Source of the DNA: Collinsella sp.
GTDB lineage: Bacteria > Actinomycetota > Coriobacteriia > Coriobacteriales > Coriobacteriaceae
Direction: 5' to 3'
Length of the DNA: 38,917 bases
Assembly: GCA_019419505.1 (NCBI GenBank)
Contig: DXZS01000005.1
Coordinates: forward strand, 20,143-59,059
Part shown: positions 1-8,187 of the stretch, one piece after another
How the letters are laid out: every line of letters starts with the position of its first letter
Position numbering within the stretch: the first letter of the stretch is position 1
Made by a program: the position numbers and the translations under genes
Notes under the pieces: model-generated
The model's database searches: none
What the model saw: the letters and a program-made list of their open reading frames with translations, nothing else
What the model was told of the DNA's origin: nothing

Positions 1-768
1 CAGGCCGTGACCACTCTTTCGGATGCCAAGCAGGCAGTTGCCGCCAAGACGCAGGCCCTGTCCGACGCACAGGTGAAGGCCAAGGCTGCCGAGGGCGAGC
101 TGGCCGGCGCAAACAAGGCCTTCGAGCGCTTCGCCGGCGCCCAGAAGGCGGTCGACGACGCCAAGACCGCCTATGACGCTGCCGTGGCCAGTGTCGCCGA
201 TGCCCAGAAGCAGCTCGAGGCCGCCAACGAAGCCGTCGTCGATGCGAACCTCGAGATCTTCAAGGCCAAGGCCGAGCTTGCCAGCGATGAGGCACTCAAG
301 GCCGATCTTGAGGCTGTCGACCACAAGGCCTCTCTTGCCGCGGGCACGACGGGCAACGATAAGCTGGTCAAGCTGAACGCCGCCTACGCTCGCTACAAGG
401 CTGCCGTCGATGCTGCCGCTGGTCTCAAGGCTGCCCTGAGCGATGTCGATGCCAAGCTGTCCGATGCCAACGACGCCTATGCCGCTGCACTGGCCGAGCT
501 CGGAGATGCCAAGGATGCCCTTGCTGCCGCTCAGGCCGAGTACGACAAGTATCATCCCAAGGCCGAGCCGCAGAGCAAGCCTCAGGCCAAGCCCCAGGTT
601 ACGCAGGCCGCCGCAAAGGCCCCCGTCGCCAAGAAACAGGCTGCGCCTGCCGCGCTCGCCCAGACCGGTGATGACTCCGCTCTTGCGGGCGAGGTGTTCG
701 TCATCGGCGGTGTGACGCTCGTGGCAGCGGGCGTGACGCTGGGCGATCGTCGTCGCAAGCACATGTAG
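1..768 (+). CDS. C-terminal part of a sortase-anchored, alanine-rich coiled-coil surface protein (5' end outside window)
   Basis: The reading frame is open at base 1, so this is a partial gene of about 255 visible residues. Most of it (residues 1 to about 185) is Ala/Lys/Asp/Glu-rich with a heptad-like pattern, consistent with long alpha-helical coiled coil. A Pro/Gln/Lys/Ala linker (about 190-215) probably spans the wall. The end is a sortase sorting signal: LAQTG, a short Gly/Ala-rich hydrophobic segment of about 20 residues, and a basic RRRK tail. LAQTG is an LPXTG variant in which Ala replaces Pro. Attachment to peptidoglycan by sortase follows from that architecture. The ligand or function cannot be told because the N-terminal domains are missing. 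A hairpin terminator follows at 835. Confidence 0.85.
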   Translation, partial: QAVTTLSDAKQAVAAKTQALSDAQVKAKAAEGELAGANKAFERFAGAQKAVDDAKTAYDAAVASVADAQKQLEAANEAVVDANLEIFKAKAELASDEALKADLEAVDHKASLAAGTTGNDKLVKLNAAYARYKAAVDAAAGLKAALSDVDAKLSDANDAYAAALAELGDAKDALAAAQAEYDKYHPKAEPQSKPQAKPQVTQAAAKAPVAKKQAAPAALAQTGDDSALAGEVFVIGGVTLVAAGVTLGDRRRKHM

Positions 769-834
769 CGTCTCGAGCGTCGGCTCTGCAAGGAACTTCA
801 ATTCGTAGCAGGACCGTCTCGGTAGCCAAACGAT

Positions 835-880
835 AAGGCCGGCGTGCTGTTAATGGCAGCGCGCCGGCCTTTATTTGTAT
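835..880 (+). terminator. Hairpin terminator of the surface-protein gene
   Basis: Stem 835-848 with 858-871 (14 bp, one G-U) and a 9-nt loop. It is followed by TTATTTGTAT rather than a pure T-tract. The same downstream sequence follows the hairpins near 4823 and 10690. Confidence 0.75.
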
Positions 881-887
881 CGGCATC

Positions 888-926
888 AAAAAACCCGGCA
901 GGCGACCGCATGGGCCGCCTACCGGG
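888..926 (-). terminator. Terminator of the OPT transporter
   Basis: Inverted repeat 894-904 / 916-926 (11 bp). The single mismatch becomes a G-U pair on the minus strand. On that strand it runs straight into six T residues (plus-strand A-run 888-893), the normal shape of an intrinsic terminator for the gene ending at 969. Confidence 0.8.
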
Positions 927-968
927 CTAGCCGTAGGCAAAATGGATTCGGGCGAGCAGCTGCTCGAC

Positions 969-2672
969 TTAGCCCAGCAGGCTCAGGCCCACGGAGACAA
1001 ACGCCAGAATAACGCCGACGATGGACTCGCCGCCGAGCAGGCCGCTGGCGACAACCAAGCCCTGTTCCTGGAAGGCGGCGTCCTTGGCAGCCTTCTCCTC
1101 GTCAGAAAGACCGGCGGTGGCGTCGCGGTGGGCGGACCACTTGTCGTAGGCGAGCTTGACGCAGGAGCCCAGGAATGCCGTGAGTGACATGTAGAACGGC
1201 AGGTACACGCCCAGGCCGATCATCATGGCCGGAATGCCGAGCCAGTACATGACGATGCCGGCGATAAAGCCGCCAACGAACCACGGCACGCTCGGGATGC
1301 CCGAGACCATGGTGGCGACGACGCTTGCCTGCGCGGCAACAAAGCTCTTGTCGGGGCCAAAGGCGTCCGGGCCATAGGCGGTGACGAGCGCGACCATGAC
1401 GGCGGCGGCGACCAGGGCACCCACGATGCCGCCGATGGCCTGGCCGACCCACTGTGCGCGCGGGTTGGTGCCCAGCACGGCGCCGGCCTTAAAGTCGTTC
1501 ATGACGTCGCCCGCAAGGCCGCACGCCACGGCCACGATGCCGGCGATAAAGAAAAGCTTGACCTGCGCGAGCTGCGCGAAGGCTGCCACGATGAGCATGA
1601 CGATGAGGCCAAAGATCTCCATGGGGTCGATACCCGTCTGGCCGCAGCTCTGTGCACTCATGATGGTGGTGACAAAGGTGAACAGCGTGACGATGACGGC
1701 CGGAACGGGACCAAGGTCGAGCGCGATGGCAACGATCACGGCGATGGCTGCGGTGCCCAGGCCGATGATGCCGGCGTCGAGCTTAAGGGAGCCCGAGATG
1801 AGTGACTGCTCGTCGGTGTCGGTGGAGCTGTCGGCGGCGAGGCCACGGACGATGCCGGCGACCTGCGGCAGGATGTCCTTGAGGACGACAGCGACGCCAA
1901 AGCCCATCATAAGACCCATGCCCAGGGACTTGACGATGCCCTGCGCGGTTACGACGTCGAACAGACCGGCAGCGGTGCCGCCGACGATGATGCCAAAGTT
2001 GCTCAGCAGCGCGCCGGCAAACCAGAAGGCGACGGGGGCGAAGCCCACCAAAAAGCCGATGGACAGCAACATGGGCGAGTTATAGATGGCAAAGGTCACG
2101 CCGGGGATATTGAGCGTGCACAGCATGCTGGGCACCACGCCCAGAGCGTCGCGAAGCACGCTGTAGATGCCTGCGATGGTCATGGAGCCAAAGAGCTGCT
2201 TGCCGGTCTTGCCGCCGGCCTCGGTGGCGCGCAGGGTCTGAGCTGCGGCGTTGCCGGTGGGGAACTCCAGCGCGGCGTCCACGATAAAGTGACGGTGGAT
2301 GAGCGCTGTCGCCAGAAGGCCCAAGACGGTGCCGGCGAGCGCCACGATAAACATGTCGAGCCAGCTGATCTGATCGGCATAGCCCAGCATCCAGGCGCCC
2401 GGGATGGTAAACGCCAGACCGCCGGCGACCATGGCGCCCGCGGACATGATGGTGTGGGTGACGTTGGCCTCGTTGAGGCTGGCGTTGCCCATGAGCTTCA
2501 GGAAGAACAGCGAAATGACGGCAGCGAAAATGATCGGCCAGGGGAGTGCGCCCATCTTGAGGGCCGTGTAGGCCGAGCTCGCCGTGATGATCACGCAACC
2601 AAGGACGCCGATGACGACGCCGCGCAGCGTGAGCTGACCGCGCATCGAGGTGCGGTTCGAGGGATTGCTCAT
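969..2672 (-). CDS. OPT family oligopeptide/metal-chelate transporter
   Basis: A polytopic membrane protein of 567 residues with about a dozen or more hydrophobic segments. The N-terminal part carries the Gly/Ala-rich helices and the THTIMSAGAM-type segment (about residues 72-81) that I associate with OPT transporters. OPT proteins import peptides or siderophore/metal chelates by secondary transport; the substrate cannot be predicted here. A short charged loop near the C-terminus (SDEEKAAKDAAF) precedes the last membrane helices. ATG start with an AAAGGAG ribosome site 8-9 nt upstream on the minus strand. It is monocistronic and divergent from coaX, with its own terminator at 888-926. At 567 residues it is at the short end for the family, but both ends look intact. 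Confidence 0.85.
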   Translation of the reverse strand: MSNPSNRTSMRGQLTLRGVVIGVLGCVIITASSAYTALKMGALPWPIIFAAVISLFFLKLMGNASLNEANVTHTIMSAGAMVAGGLAFTIPGAWMLGYADQISWLDMFIVALAGTVLGLLATALIHRHFIVDAALEFPTGNAAAQTLRATEAGGKTGKQLFGSMTIAGIYSVLRDALGVVPSMLCTLNIPGVTFAIYNSPMLLSIGFLVGFAPVAFWFAGALLSNFGIIVGGTAAGLFDVVTAQGIVKSLGMGLMMGFGVAVVLKDILPQVAGIVRGLAADSSTDTDEQSLISGSLKLDAGIIGLGTAAIAVIVAIALDLGPVPAVIVTLFTFVTTIMSAQSCGQTGIDPMEIFGLIVMLIVAAFAQLAQVKLFFIAGIVAVACGLAGDVMNDFKAGAVLGTNPRAQWVGQAIGGIVGALVAAAVMVALVTAYGPDAFGPDKSFVAAQASVVATMVSGIPSVPWFVGGFIAGIVMYWLGIPAMMIGLGVYLPFYMSLTAFLGSCVKLAYDKWSAHRDATAGLSDEEKAAKDAAFQEQGLVVASGLLGGESIVGVILAFVSVGLSLLG

Positions 2673-2864
2673 ATAGAACTCCTTTGCGTATATCCGCTTC
2701 CCCCGGGAGCGCCGCTACGGATACGGCGCGGGAAGTCGGGTTACCAAGGGCCGCCGCGTGAGCTCGCAAACGACCGCGCACCAGTATAGCCGCAAGTTAG
2801 TCATTTTGGGATGACTGGTTTAGGTAGGCGATATACTGCTGGGCAGACGAAAGGAGCGCCGACG

Positions 2865-3716
2865 ATGCTTAATGGGTGCGCATATATATTGACGGTCGAC
2901 GTGGGCAACACGTTCATTCGCTTTGGCCTGTTTGCCGAGGATTCGGCCGCGGCGCAGGAATGTCCGCTTGCGACGTGCGAGATCACGACGCCGTCGAGCA
3001 TCACAGCAGACGAGGCGCGCATGCGTCTCGTGCAGGTCATGGCCGCACTGGCGGCCGATGCGGGCATGCCGGGTGCACTTGTGCCCGCGGCTGCCGTGCT
3101 GAGCTGTGTAGTCCCGGCGCTCGAGCGCCCGTGGAAGGCGGCGCTTTCCCGCACCTGCACGGGGCGCGTGCTCACCGTGGGACCGGGCCTCAAGACCGGC
3201 ATGTCCGTGCACTACGACGATCCGGCCGAGATCGGCCCCGACCGCATCGCCGACGCCGTGGCGGCCCGTGCCGTCTACGGCTCTCCGTGCATCGTGATCG
3301 ACCTGGGCACTACGACCAATATCGAGGTCATCGATGCGCGCGGAACCTTTGTCGGCGGCGTCATCGCGCCGGGTCTGGCGCTTGGCGCCCGTTCGCTCTC
3401 GGCCGCTGCGGCGCGCCTGCCTCAGGTTGAGCCCTCGGCGCCGACGCATGTCATCGGCCGCAACACGCGTGAGGCCATGCGCTCGGGCGTGGTTCTGGGC
3501 GAGGTGGCCCGCATTGACGGCATGCTCGACATGGTGCTCGCCGAGATGCGCGCGACCAAGGCGGCGGGGGAGGGCAGCGTGCCCATCGTCATTACCGGCG
3601 ACGATGCCGAGGCGCTTGCGGCCCTTGTCGGTCATAGCCTGACGGTCGACGACGCGTTGACGCTTCGCGGCCTGGCCGAGTTCTACCACATCAATCAAAA
3701 GCCCCGTCGCGTGTAG
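2865..3716 (+). CDS. coaX: Type III pantothenate kinase
   Basis: Phosphorylates pantothenate in the first step of coenzyme A synthesis. Signature elements in order: N-terminal DVGNT phosphate-binding motif, IGPDRIADAV in the middle (the PDR motif of type III enzymes), DLGTTTNIEV, then GGVIAPGL. Length 283 residues is close to the usual 255-270. The frame is open further upstream to 2811, but ATG 2865 has an AAAGGAG site at 2850-2856 and places DVGNT at the expected distance, so I start there. It is followed after about 80 bp by the dCMP deaminase, probably with its own ribosome site in the same transcript. Confidence 0.92.
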   Translation: MLNGCAYILTVDVGNTFIRFGLFAEDSAAAQECPLATCEITTPSSITADEARMRLVQVMAALAADAGMPGALVPAAAVLSCVVPALERPWKAALSRTCTGRVLTVGPGLKTGMSVHYDDPAEIGPDRIADAVAARAVYGSPCIVIDLGTTTNIEVIDARGTFVGGVIAPGLALGARSLSAAAARLPQVEPSAPTHVIGRNTREAMRSGVVLGEVARIDGMLDMVLAEMRATKAAGEGSVPIVITGDDAEALAALVGHSLTVDDALTLRGLAEFYHINQKPRRV

Positions 3717-3725
3717 CGATGGGGC
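3701..3725. terminator. Possible weak terminator overlapping the end of coaX
   Basis: 10-bp stem (3701-3710 / 3716-3725, one G-U) with a 5-nt loop spanning the coaX stop codon. There is no T-run on the plus strand; four Ts follow on the minus strand. It may only attenuate transcription or protect the mRNA end. Confidence 0.3.
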
Positions 3726-3798
3726 GGTGGGACAAAAACGTCTCCACCTTCCACCTGCTACAATGGGTCAAACTGTTGCGATTACGGAGGTGTCTGCC

Positions 3799-4323
3799 AT
3801 GTCGGACGATCTTCATCAAACTGCGTCGGGCAAGCGCCGCGACGTTATTAGCTGGGATGAGTTCTTTATGAGCGTGGCCATTGCCGCGCAGCGCCGCAGT
3901 AAAGACCCCAACACGCAGGTGGGCGCGTGCATCGCCAACACCAACCACCGCATCCTTTCGGTGGGCTACAACGGTACGCCCTCGGCGCTCAACGACGACT
4001 TTTTCCCGTGGGGCACGAGCGACGACCCATTGCAGGATAAGCACAACTACGTGGTGCATGCCGAGGCCAACGCCGTGCTCAACTACCGCGGCTCGCTCAA
4101 AGACCTTGAGGGTTCCACGGTCTACGTCACGCTGTTCCCGTGCCACGACTGCGCCAAGATCCTGGCGCAGGTGGGTGTGGGCGAGGTCGTCTACCTGGAC
4201 AATAAGTATGCCGACACCGATGACGGCCGTATCAGCCGCCGCATTCTCGACTCTTGCGGCATCAGCTACCGCCAGGTTATCGTCGATGTTCAGATTGGTA
4301 CCGGGGGACAGGCTCGGCAGTAA
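3799..4323 (+). CDS. comEB: Deoxycytidylate (dCMP) deaminase
   Basis: Zinc-dependent deaminase converting dCMP to dUMP for thymidylate synthesis. The cytidine/dCMP deaminase signature is complete: H87-A88-E89 (zinc ligand and catalytic Glu) and P-C115-H-D-C118 (two more zinc ligands). The N-terminal substrate-binding stretch has DPNTQVGACI and GYNGTP. Length 174 residues fits the family. ATG 3799 is chosen because GGAGG lies just upstream (about 3786-3790) and the preceding in-frame codons from 3727 show no conserved character. The name follows the Bacillus ComEB naming for this family; no competence genes are nearby. Confidence 0.88.
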   Translation: MSDDLHQTASGKRRDVISWDEFFMSVAIAAQRRSKDPNTQVGACIANTNHRILSVGYNGTPSALNDDFFPWGTSDDPLQDKHNYVVHAEANAVLNYRGSLKDLEGSTVYVTLFPCHDCAKILAQVGVGEVVYLDNKYADTDDGRISRRILDSCGISYRQVIVDVQIGTGGQARQ

Positions 4324-4325
4324 TA

Positions 4326-4354
4326 TGCGTTGTCGCTGTCTGACGACAAACGCA
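4326..4354 (+). terminator. Hairpin after the dCMP deaminase gene
   Basis: Starts 2 nt after the stop codon: a 10-bp stem with one bulge (4326-4335 / 4344-4354) and an 8-nt loop. A second small hairpin, AGCTC-AAA-GAGCT, follows at about 4354-4366. No T-run, so termination is uncertain. Confidence 0.35.
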
Positions 4355-4456
4355 GCTCAAAGAGCTCCGTTCCAAATTGACTACTCGTGAAGGTCGCGTC
4401 TGTGCGCATGGACGGCTCGTGAGCGGGTACATGGCTGTAGTAACATAGCTTCTGTC

Positions 4457-4478
4457 CGCGGGCGTGCCCGCGTTATTA
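4457..4478 (+). terminator. Small GC hairpin upstream of the NifU-like gene
   Basis: CGCGGG / CCCGCG (4457-4462 / 4467-4472) with a 4-nt loop, then TTATTAT. It could be a weak terminator or a leader hairpin just ahead of the ribosome site AGAAAGGAG (4481-4489). Confidence 0.35.
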
Positions 4479-4494
4479 TGAGAAAGGAGCCCCT

Positions 4495-4773
4495 GTGGCT
4501 GTTAACGAAGAGCTGCTTAAGAAGGTTCTTGAAGAGATTCGCCCCAACCTGCAGGCTGACGGCGGCGATATGGAGTATGTGGGCGTCGACGACGAGGGCG
4601 TCGTCAAGCTGGAACTGCAGGGCGCCTGCGCCGGCTGCCCTATGAGTGCACTGACTCTGTCTATGGGCATCGAGCGCATCCTGAAGGAGCACGTGCCCGG
4701 CGTTACCCGCGTCGAGCAGGTCAATGCTTCCGGCGAGACCGACGACCTGTACGACGAGTACGCGCCGTTCTAA
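4495..4773 (+). CDS. NifU-like C-terminal domain Fe-S scaffold protein
   Basis: A 92-residue protein consisting only of the NifU C-terminal (Nfu) domain, with the LQADGGD motif near the start and the C45-A-G-C48 pair followed by Pro-Met. The two cysteines of two subunits bind a transient Fe-S cluster in this family, which carries clusters to target proteins. GTG start at 4495 with a strong AGAAAGGAG site 5 nt upstream. No other Fe-S assembly gene is in the window, so it acts as a stand-alone carrier. A strong hairpin (4823-4855) separates it from lgt. Confidence 0.88.
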   Translation: MAVNEELLKKVLEEIRPNLQADGGDMEYVGVDDEGVVKLELQGACAGCPMSALTLSMGIERILKEHVPGVTRVEQVNASGETDDLYDEYAPF

Positions 4774-4822
4774 GATGCGAAAGCCGCGGACGACATGCTC
4801 CGCATAGACGTTACGCCCAGAT

Positions 4823-4862
4823 ATGCGGCTGCGAGCACAAGGCCCGCGGCCGCATTTGTATG
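4823..4862 (+). terminator. Terminator between the NifU-like gene and lgt
   Basis: 11-bp stem 4823-4833 / 4845-4855 (one G-U), 11-nt loop, followed by TTGTATG. The tail matches those after 871 and 10726 (shared ATTTGTAT). An ATG at 4823 in the lgt frame lies inside this stem and is unlikely to be a start. Confidence 0.55.
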
Positions 4863-4882
4863 TAGGGAGCAGGGAGATCGAT

Positions 4883-5704
4883 ATGCTCAACGACCTCTAT
4901 CATATGCTTGACCCCGTCGCGATCTCGGCGGGCCCCATCACGATCTACTGGTACGGTCTGGCCTATGTGGTCGGCGCCCTGCTTACGGCAGTCGTCATGT
5001 ATCGCACGCAGCGCCGCTGGGGCTTCAACATCACGATTGATGACCTGACGAGCGTCGTGGTCGGCGCGGTCTTTGGCCTTATAATCGGCGCGCGCCTGTT
5101 CTACGTCGTCTTTTACGGTGATGGCTATTATTTGGCCCACCCGCTCGAGATCTTTGCCACCAACGAGGGCGGCATGAGTTTCCATGGCGGCCTGGTGGGC
5201 GGCATCATCGGCGGCGTGCTCGTGTGCCGCATGTACAAGCTCGATGCGTGGACTTTGGCAGACCTCGCGGTCATCGGTGCTCCGCTGGCCCTGTGCCTGG
5301 GGCGCTGCGCCAACTTTGTCAACGGTGAGCTGTGGGGCAAGCCGACCGATTTGCCCTGGGGCGTGATCTTTGGCGGCACCGCGGGCGATATGCCGCGCCA
5401 TCCCTCCCAGCTCTACGAGGCATTTCTCGAGGGCATTGTGCTTTTTTGCATCTTGCAGGTGCTCAGCCGCAAAAAACCGCTGCTTCCTCAGGGAACGTTT
5501 ATGGGTGTGTTTGTGATGGGTTACGGCATCGTTCGCTTTTTGGTTGAGTTTGTGCGTGTGCCCGATGCGCAGCTGGGCTATCTGCTGGGCGGCGTCATCA
5601 CCATGGGTCAGCTGCTGAGCCTGCCGCTCGTAATCGCGGGCCTGGCGCTCATCATCTTTGCTCGTCGCCGCAACCAACCCCAGCGCATCTACCTCGACGC
5701 TTAA
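4883..5704 (+). CDS. lgt: Prolipoprotein diacylglyceryl transferase
   Basis: Transfers diacylglycerol from phosphatidylglycerol to the lipobox cysteine of prolipoproteins at the outer face of the membrane. The 273-residue sequence has about seven hydrophobic segments. The Lgt signature G140-R141-xx-N144-xx-N147-G-E149-xWG matches the essential R143/N146/E151 region of the E. coli enzyme. HGGLVGG precedes it, and HPSQLYEA follows. ATG 4883 is used because it has an AGGGAG site 6 nt upstream and gives the usual N-terminus; the earlier in-frame ATG at 4823 sits in a terminator stem. Its TAA stop is shared with the first bases of an intergenic hairpin element at 5703. Confidence 0.93.
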   Translation: MLNDLYHMLDPVAISAGPITIYWYGLAYVVGALLTAVVMYRTQRRWGFNITIDDLTSVVVGAVFGLIIGARLFYVVFYGDGYYLAHPLEIFATNEGGMSFHGGLVGGIIGGVLVCRMYKLDAWTLADLAVIGAPLALCLGRCANFVNGELWGKPTDLPWGVIFGGTAGDMPRHPSQLYEAFLEGIVLFCILQVLSRKKPLLPQGTFMGVFVMGYGIVRFLVEFVRVPDAQLGYLLGGVITMGQLLSLPLVIAGLALIIFARRRNQPQRIYLDA

Positions 5705-5739
5705 CCACCAAAAAGTGAACAGGCACCTTTGTGGTGGTT
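5703..5739 (+). repeat. Stop-codon-abutting hairpin element after lgt
   Basis: AACCACCA (5703-5710) pairs with TGGTGGTT (5732-5739). The inner AAA/TTT adds pairs around a one-base bulge. The first two bases are the last two of the lgt TAA stop. The loop contains GAACAGGCACC. Architecture and flanking letters resemble the 54-bp repeat family (5765, 10635, 36252), but the arm sequence is different. It could serve as the lgt terminator. Confidence 0.5.
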
Positions 5740-5764
5740 CGCTGGGCAACGATGACAGAACCGT

Positions 5765-5818
5765 AACGTTTCCCCAGATAAAACCTGCCAAAATAAACCT
5801 GTCCCTTTTTGGCAGGTT
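5765..5818 (-). repeat. Dispersed 54-bp hairpin repeat, copy A
   Basis: On the minus strand it reads AACCTGCCAAAA, a 13-nt loop containing GGGACAGG, TTTTGGCAGGTT, then TTATCTGGGGAAACGTT. The 12-bp stem (5782-5793 / 5807-5818) is perfect. Ungapped comparison with copy B (10635-10688) gives 49 of 54 identical positions. This copy is inverted relative to B and C and lies upstream of the next gene instead of at its stop codon. Confidence 0.75.
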
Positions 5819-5838
5819 TCTAGAAAGGCTTTCGGACT

Positions 5839-8022
5839 GTGAAGGATTCCGACCTCTCCACAACGGCTGCGCGCGACGCTGCCCGCATCGTCTGGTTTAA
5901 GCGCTACCCCGCCAAGCAGACGCTCATCGCATTTTTGCTCGCGCTGTTGGCGACCACGGCGTTTTCCATCGATCCTGCCCCGGTGTCGAGCAACGCAGTC
6001 TTGGCGATTGACCCCAAAGCCTCGGGCATGCTGTACGTGTGCTACGAGGTGCTCCTTTCGTTTGCCGGCCATACCGACGCGGTCATGCTGCTTGCACTTG
6101 CCTGCCTGCTCACCTTGCCGTTTCGCTACGTGTTCTTTGGCCGTGGCGACACCTGGCGTCCATCGATCATTCTGCCGTCGCTGTTCTTCGCCATCTGCAT
6201 GGTGTTCGGCCGCAGCTACGACCTCACCGACTCGGCCGAGATTGTCCTTGGCGACAAAGCTCGCATCATCTGCGCCTGGATTGGCGGCGCGGGCTGGATG
6301 CTCCTGGCGATCGTTGCCTTCTACCTTGCCTTTGAGTGTCTAGATTGGCTGAGCTCTCGGCGCATCCCGTTTTCCGAAGCGCACTTTGGCCGCGTATGGC
6401 GTGTGACTCACGCCGTGCTCTCGGTCCATCCCTTTGCCGGGCCCTTCCTGGTGCTTATGATCGCCTGGACGCCCACGCTCATCGCTTCGCTGCCCGGCCT
6501 TTTTATGGGAGATACGGGCGCGCAGATTCGCCAGTGGTTCAACTATCCCAACGGCACGAGCGACTACCTGCGCCTACTCAACCCCAACGTGCTGCTCAAC
6601 GGGCATCATCCCGTAGTGCACACGGCCATTATCGGCTCGTGCGTTCAGCTGGGGCTTTCGCTGTTCAACAGCGCTAACGCGGGTCTTGCCATCTACACCT
6701 GCGCTCAATTTGTCATCACGGCCGCCTGCATGGCCTATTCCATTTCATCGCTGCGCAAACTGGGCGTGAGCCTGCCGGTTCGCGGTGCGATCCTGCTGTT
6801 CTTTGCGTTTATGCCGATGTTCTCTAACTACGCGGCGTTGCTCACCAAGGACGTGCTCTTTGCCGACGCGTTCTTGGTGCTGCTGGTACAGACCGTCAAG
6901 CTCGTGGCATGTGGCTTGCCCCGTCGTGATGCCAATGTCGAGCGAGCGGGCGAGAAAGCCCCCGTGCTCTTTGCGCGCCACGACTGGCTGCTGCTCGCTC
7001 TGGGCTCCATGGGTTCCACGTTCCTGCGCAACGGCGGCCTGGTGTTTCCCCTGGCGGCATGCGTAATCGCGGCGGCGTTTTGCGTATGGGACGTGCATGT
7101 GGCTCGTCGTGCAGCCAAGCAGACTGGTGCTGCGCCTTCAGGCGCCATCCCGCGTTTCCGCTGGGTTGGCGTTCTCGCGGTGCTCGCGCTCTGCCTTGCC
7201 TCTAATATGTACTTCACCAAGGTCTTTATGCCGGCGCACGATATCACGCCTGGTTCCAAGCGCGAAATCCTCTCGATTCCGTTCCAGCAGACGGCTCGTT
7301 TCGTCCAAAAGCACGACGGCCTCAACTCGGGCGTCAACCCCACGGTTAAGGAGGACGGCACCATCGTGGAGGCTCCTTGCGACGGTTCGGTGACCGACGA
7401 AGAGCGTGCCGTGATCGATCGCGTACTCAAGTACGAGAACCTGGGCCGCCGCTACAACCCCGACAAGTCCGATGCCGTCAAGAACTGCTTTAACGAGTAC
7501 GCCTCGCAGGAGGACATCAAGGCCTATTTTGAGGTGTGGGCCCAGATGTTCAAAAAGGATCCCGAGTGCTATATCTCGGCGCTCATCAATAACTACTACG
7601 GTTATTTTTATCCGAGCGCGCGCGATGCCTGGGTCTACAGCACGGCGCGTAGTGCCGAGATCATGGCGCGTCCCGACAACCTCAAGTACTTCGACTTCCA
7701 TCCGGTTGACAGCAACGTGGTGCGCTGGTGCGACCACCTGATCAATTTGTACCGTGTGGCGGTGCAGCGTGTTCCCTTTATCTCGCTCACCATGAGCTCG
7801 GCCACCTATGTGTGGATCATGATCGCCGTGGTGGTCTACTTGCTGCGTCGTCATTCATGGCGTGCGCTGGCGATCTGGGTGCCGCTGTTGGGCGTGCTCG
7901 CTGTGTGCCTGATTGGCCCGTGCAACGGCTCGACTTACATGCGCTACCTGTATCCGGTCATCGCCTGCATGCCCTTTGCCATCGGCGCCACCGTCACCCG
8001 CAGCGACTTCTTCTGGTTCTAA
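5839..8022 (+). CDS. Large polytopic membrane protein, DUF6020-like (possible glycosyltransferase-type fold)
   Basis: A 727-residue integral membrane protein with roughly 12-14 hydrophobic segments. It has a long N-terminal membrane part (residues about 25-480), a soluble stretch of about 150 residues (about 485-640) with alternating charged and aromatic residues, and a final membrane block. The segment around residue 225 (ASLPGLFMGDTGAQI) and the following QWFNYPNG resemble what I recall of DUF6020 proteins, whose architecture recalls C-type membrane glycosyltransferases. No catalytic function is established and I do not assign one. GTG start at 5839 with AGAAAGG 10 nt upstream. Stand-alone, flanked by repeat elements on both sides. 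Confidence 0.7.
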   Translation: MKDSDLSTTAARDAARIVWFKRYPAKQTLIAFLLALLATTAFSIDPAPVSSNAVLAIDPKASGMLYVCYEVLLSFAGHTDAVMLLALACLLTLPFRYVFFGRGDTWRPSIILPSLFFAICMVFGRSYDLTDSAEIVLGDKARIICAWIGGAGWMLLAIVAFYLAFECLDWLSSRRIPFSEAHFGRVWRVTHAVLSVHPFAGPFLVLMIAWTPTLIASLPGLFMGDTGAQIRQWFNYPNGTSDYLRLLNPNVLLNGHHPVVHTAIIGSCVQLGLSLFNSANAGLAIYTCAQFVITAACMAYSISSLRKLGVSLPVRGAILLFFAFMPMFSNYAALLTKDVLFADAFLVLLVQTVKLVACGLPRRDANVERAGEKAPVLFARHDWLLLALGSMGSTFLRNGGLVFPLAACVIAAAFCVWDVHVARRAAKQTGAAPSGAIPRFRWVGVLAVLALCLASNMYFTKVFMPAHDITPGSKREILSIPFQQTARFVQKHDGLNSGVNPTVKEDGTIVEAPCDGSVTDEERAVIDRVLKYENLGRRYNPDKSDAVKNCFNEYASQEDIKAYFEVWAQMFKKDPECYISALINNYYGYFYPSARDAWVYSTARSAEIMARPDNLKYFDFHPVDSNVVRWCDHLINLYRVAVQRVPFISLTMSSATYVWIMIAVVVYLLRRHSWRALAIWVPLLGVLAVCLIGPCNGSTYMRYLYPVIACMPFAIGATVTRSDFFWF

Positions 8023-8058
8023 TTTGGTGCATTGAGGGCCAGGTTTCTTTGCACCAAA
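8023..8058 (+). terminator. Hairpin directly after the DUF6020-like gene
   Basis: Perfect 9-bp stem TTTGGTGCA / TGCACCAAA (8023-8031 / 8050-8058) starting on the base after the TAA stop, loop 18 nt. It is followed by GGGGACATC and has no T-run. The sequence CACCAAAGGGGACA resembles the loop region of the dispersed repeat family. Confidence 0.4.
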
Positions 8059-8101
8059 GGGGACATCATCACGACGCCTTCATTTTGGGGTTTATCTCGC
8101 A
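8051..8101 (+). repeat. Probable degenerate copy (D) of the dispersed hairpin repeat
   Basis: Reads CACCAAAGGGGACA, about 20 unrelated bases, TTTTGGGGTTTATCTCGC. The order CCAAA, GGGACA, TTTTGG, GG, TTTATCT is the same as in copies B and C, but the loop is longer and the outer stem is lost. Lower confidence than the other copies. Confidence 0.35.
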
Positions 8102-8187
8102 GGCCAGTAGGTATATCATAACGACGTTTGTTTATATTGCCCGAGCATCTGCGCTGGGCTTTAGGTCGAAACCGATAGGAGACACGT

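Noticed and set aside
2811..2864. 18 extra codons at the start of coaX
   Set aside because: They contain the ribosome-binding region and no conserved residues.
5839..8022. Interpretation of the large membrane protein as a transporter
   Set aside because: No ATP-binding, MFS or other transporter signature; the soluble insert and the DUF6020-like segment fit an unknown enzyme better.
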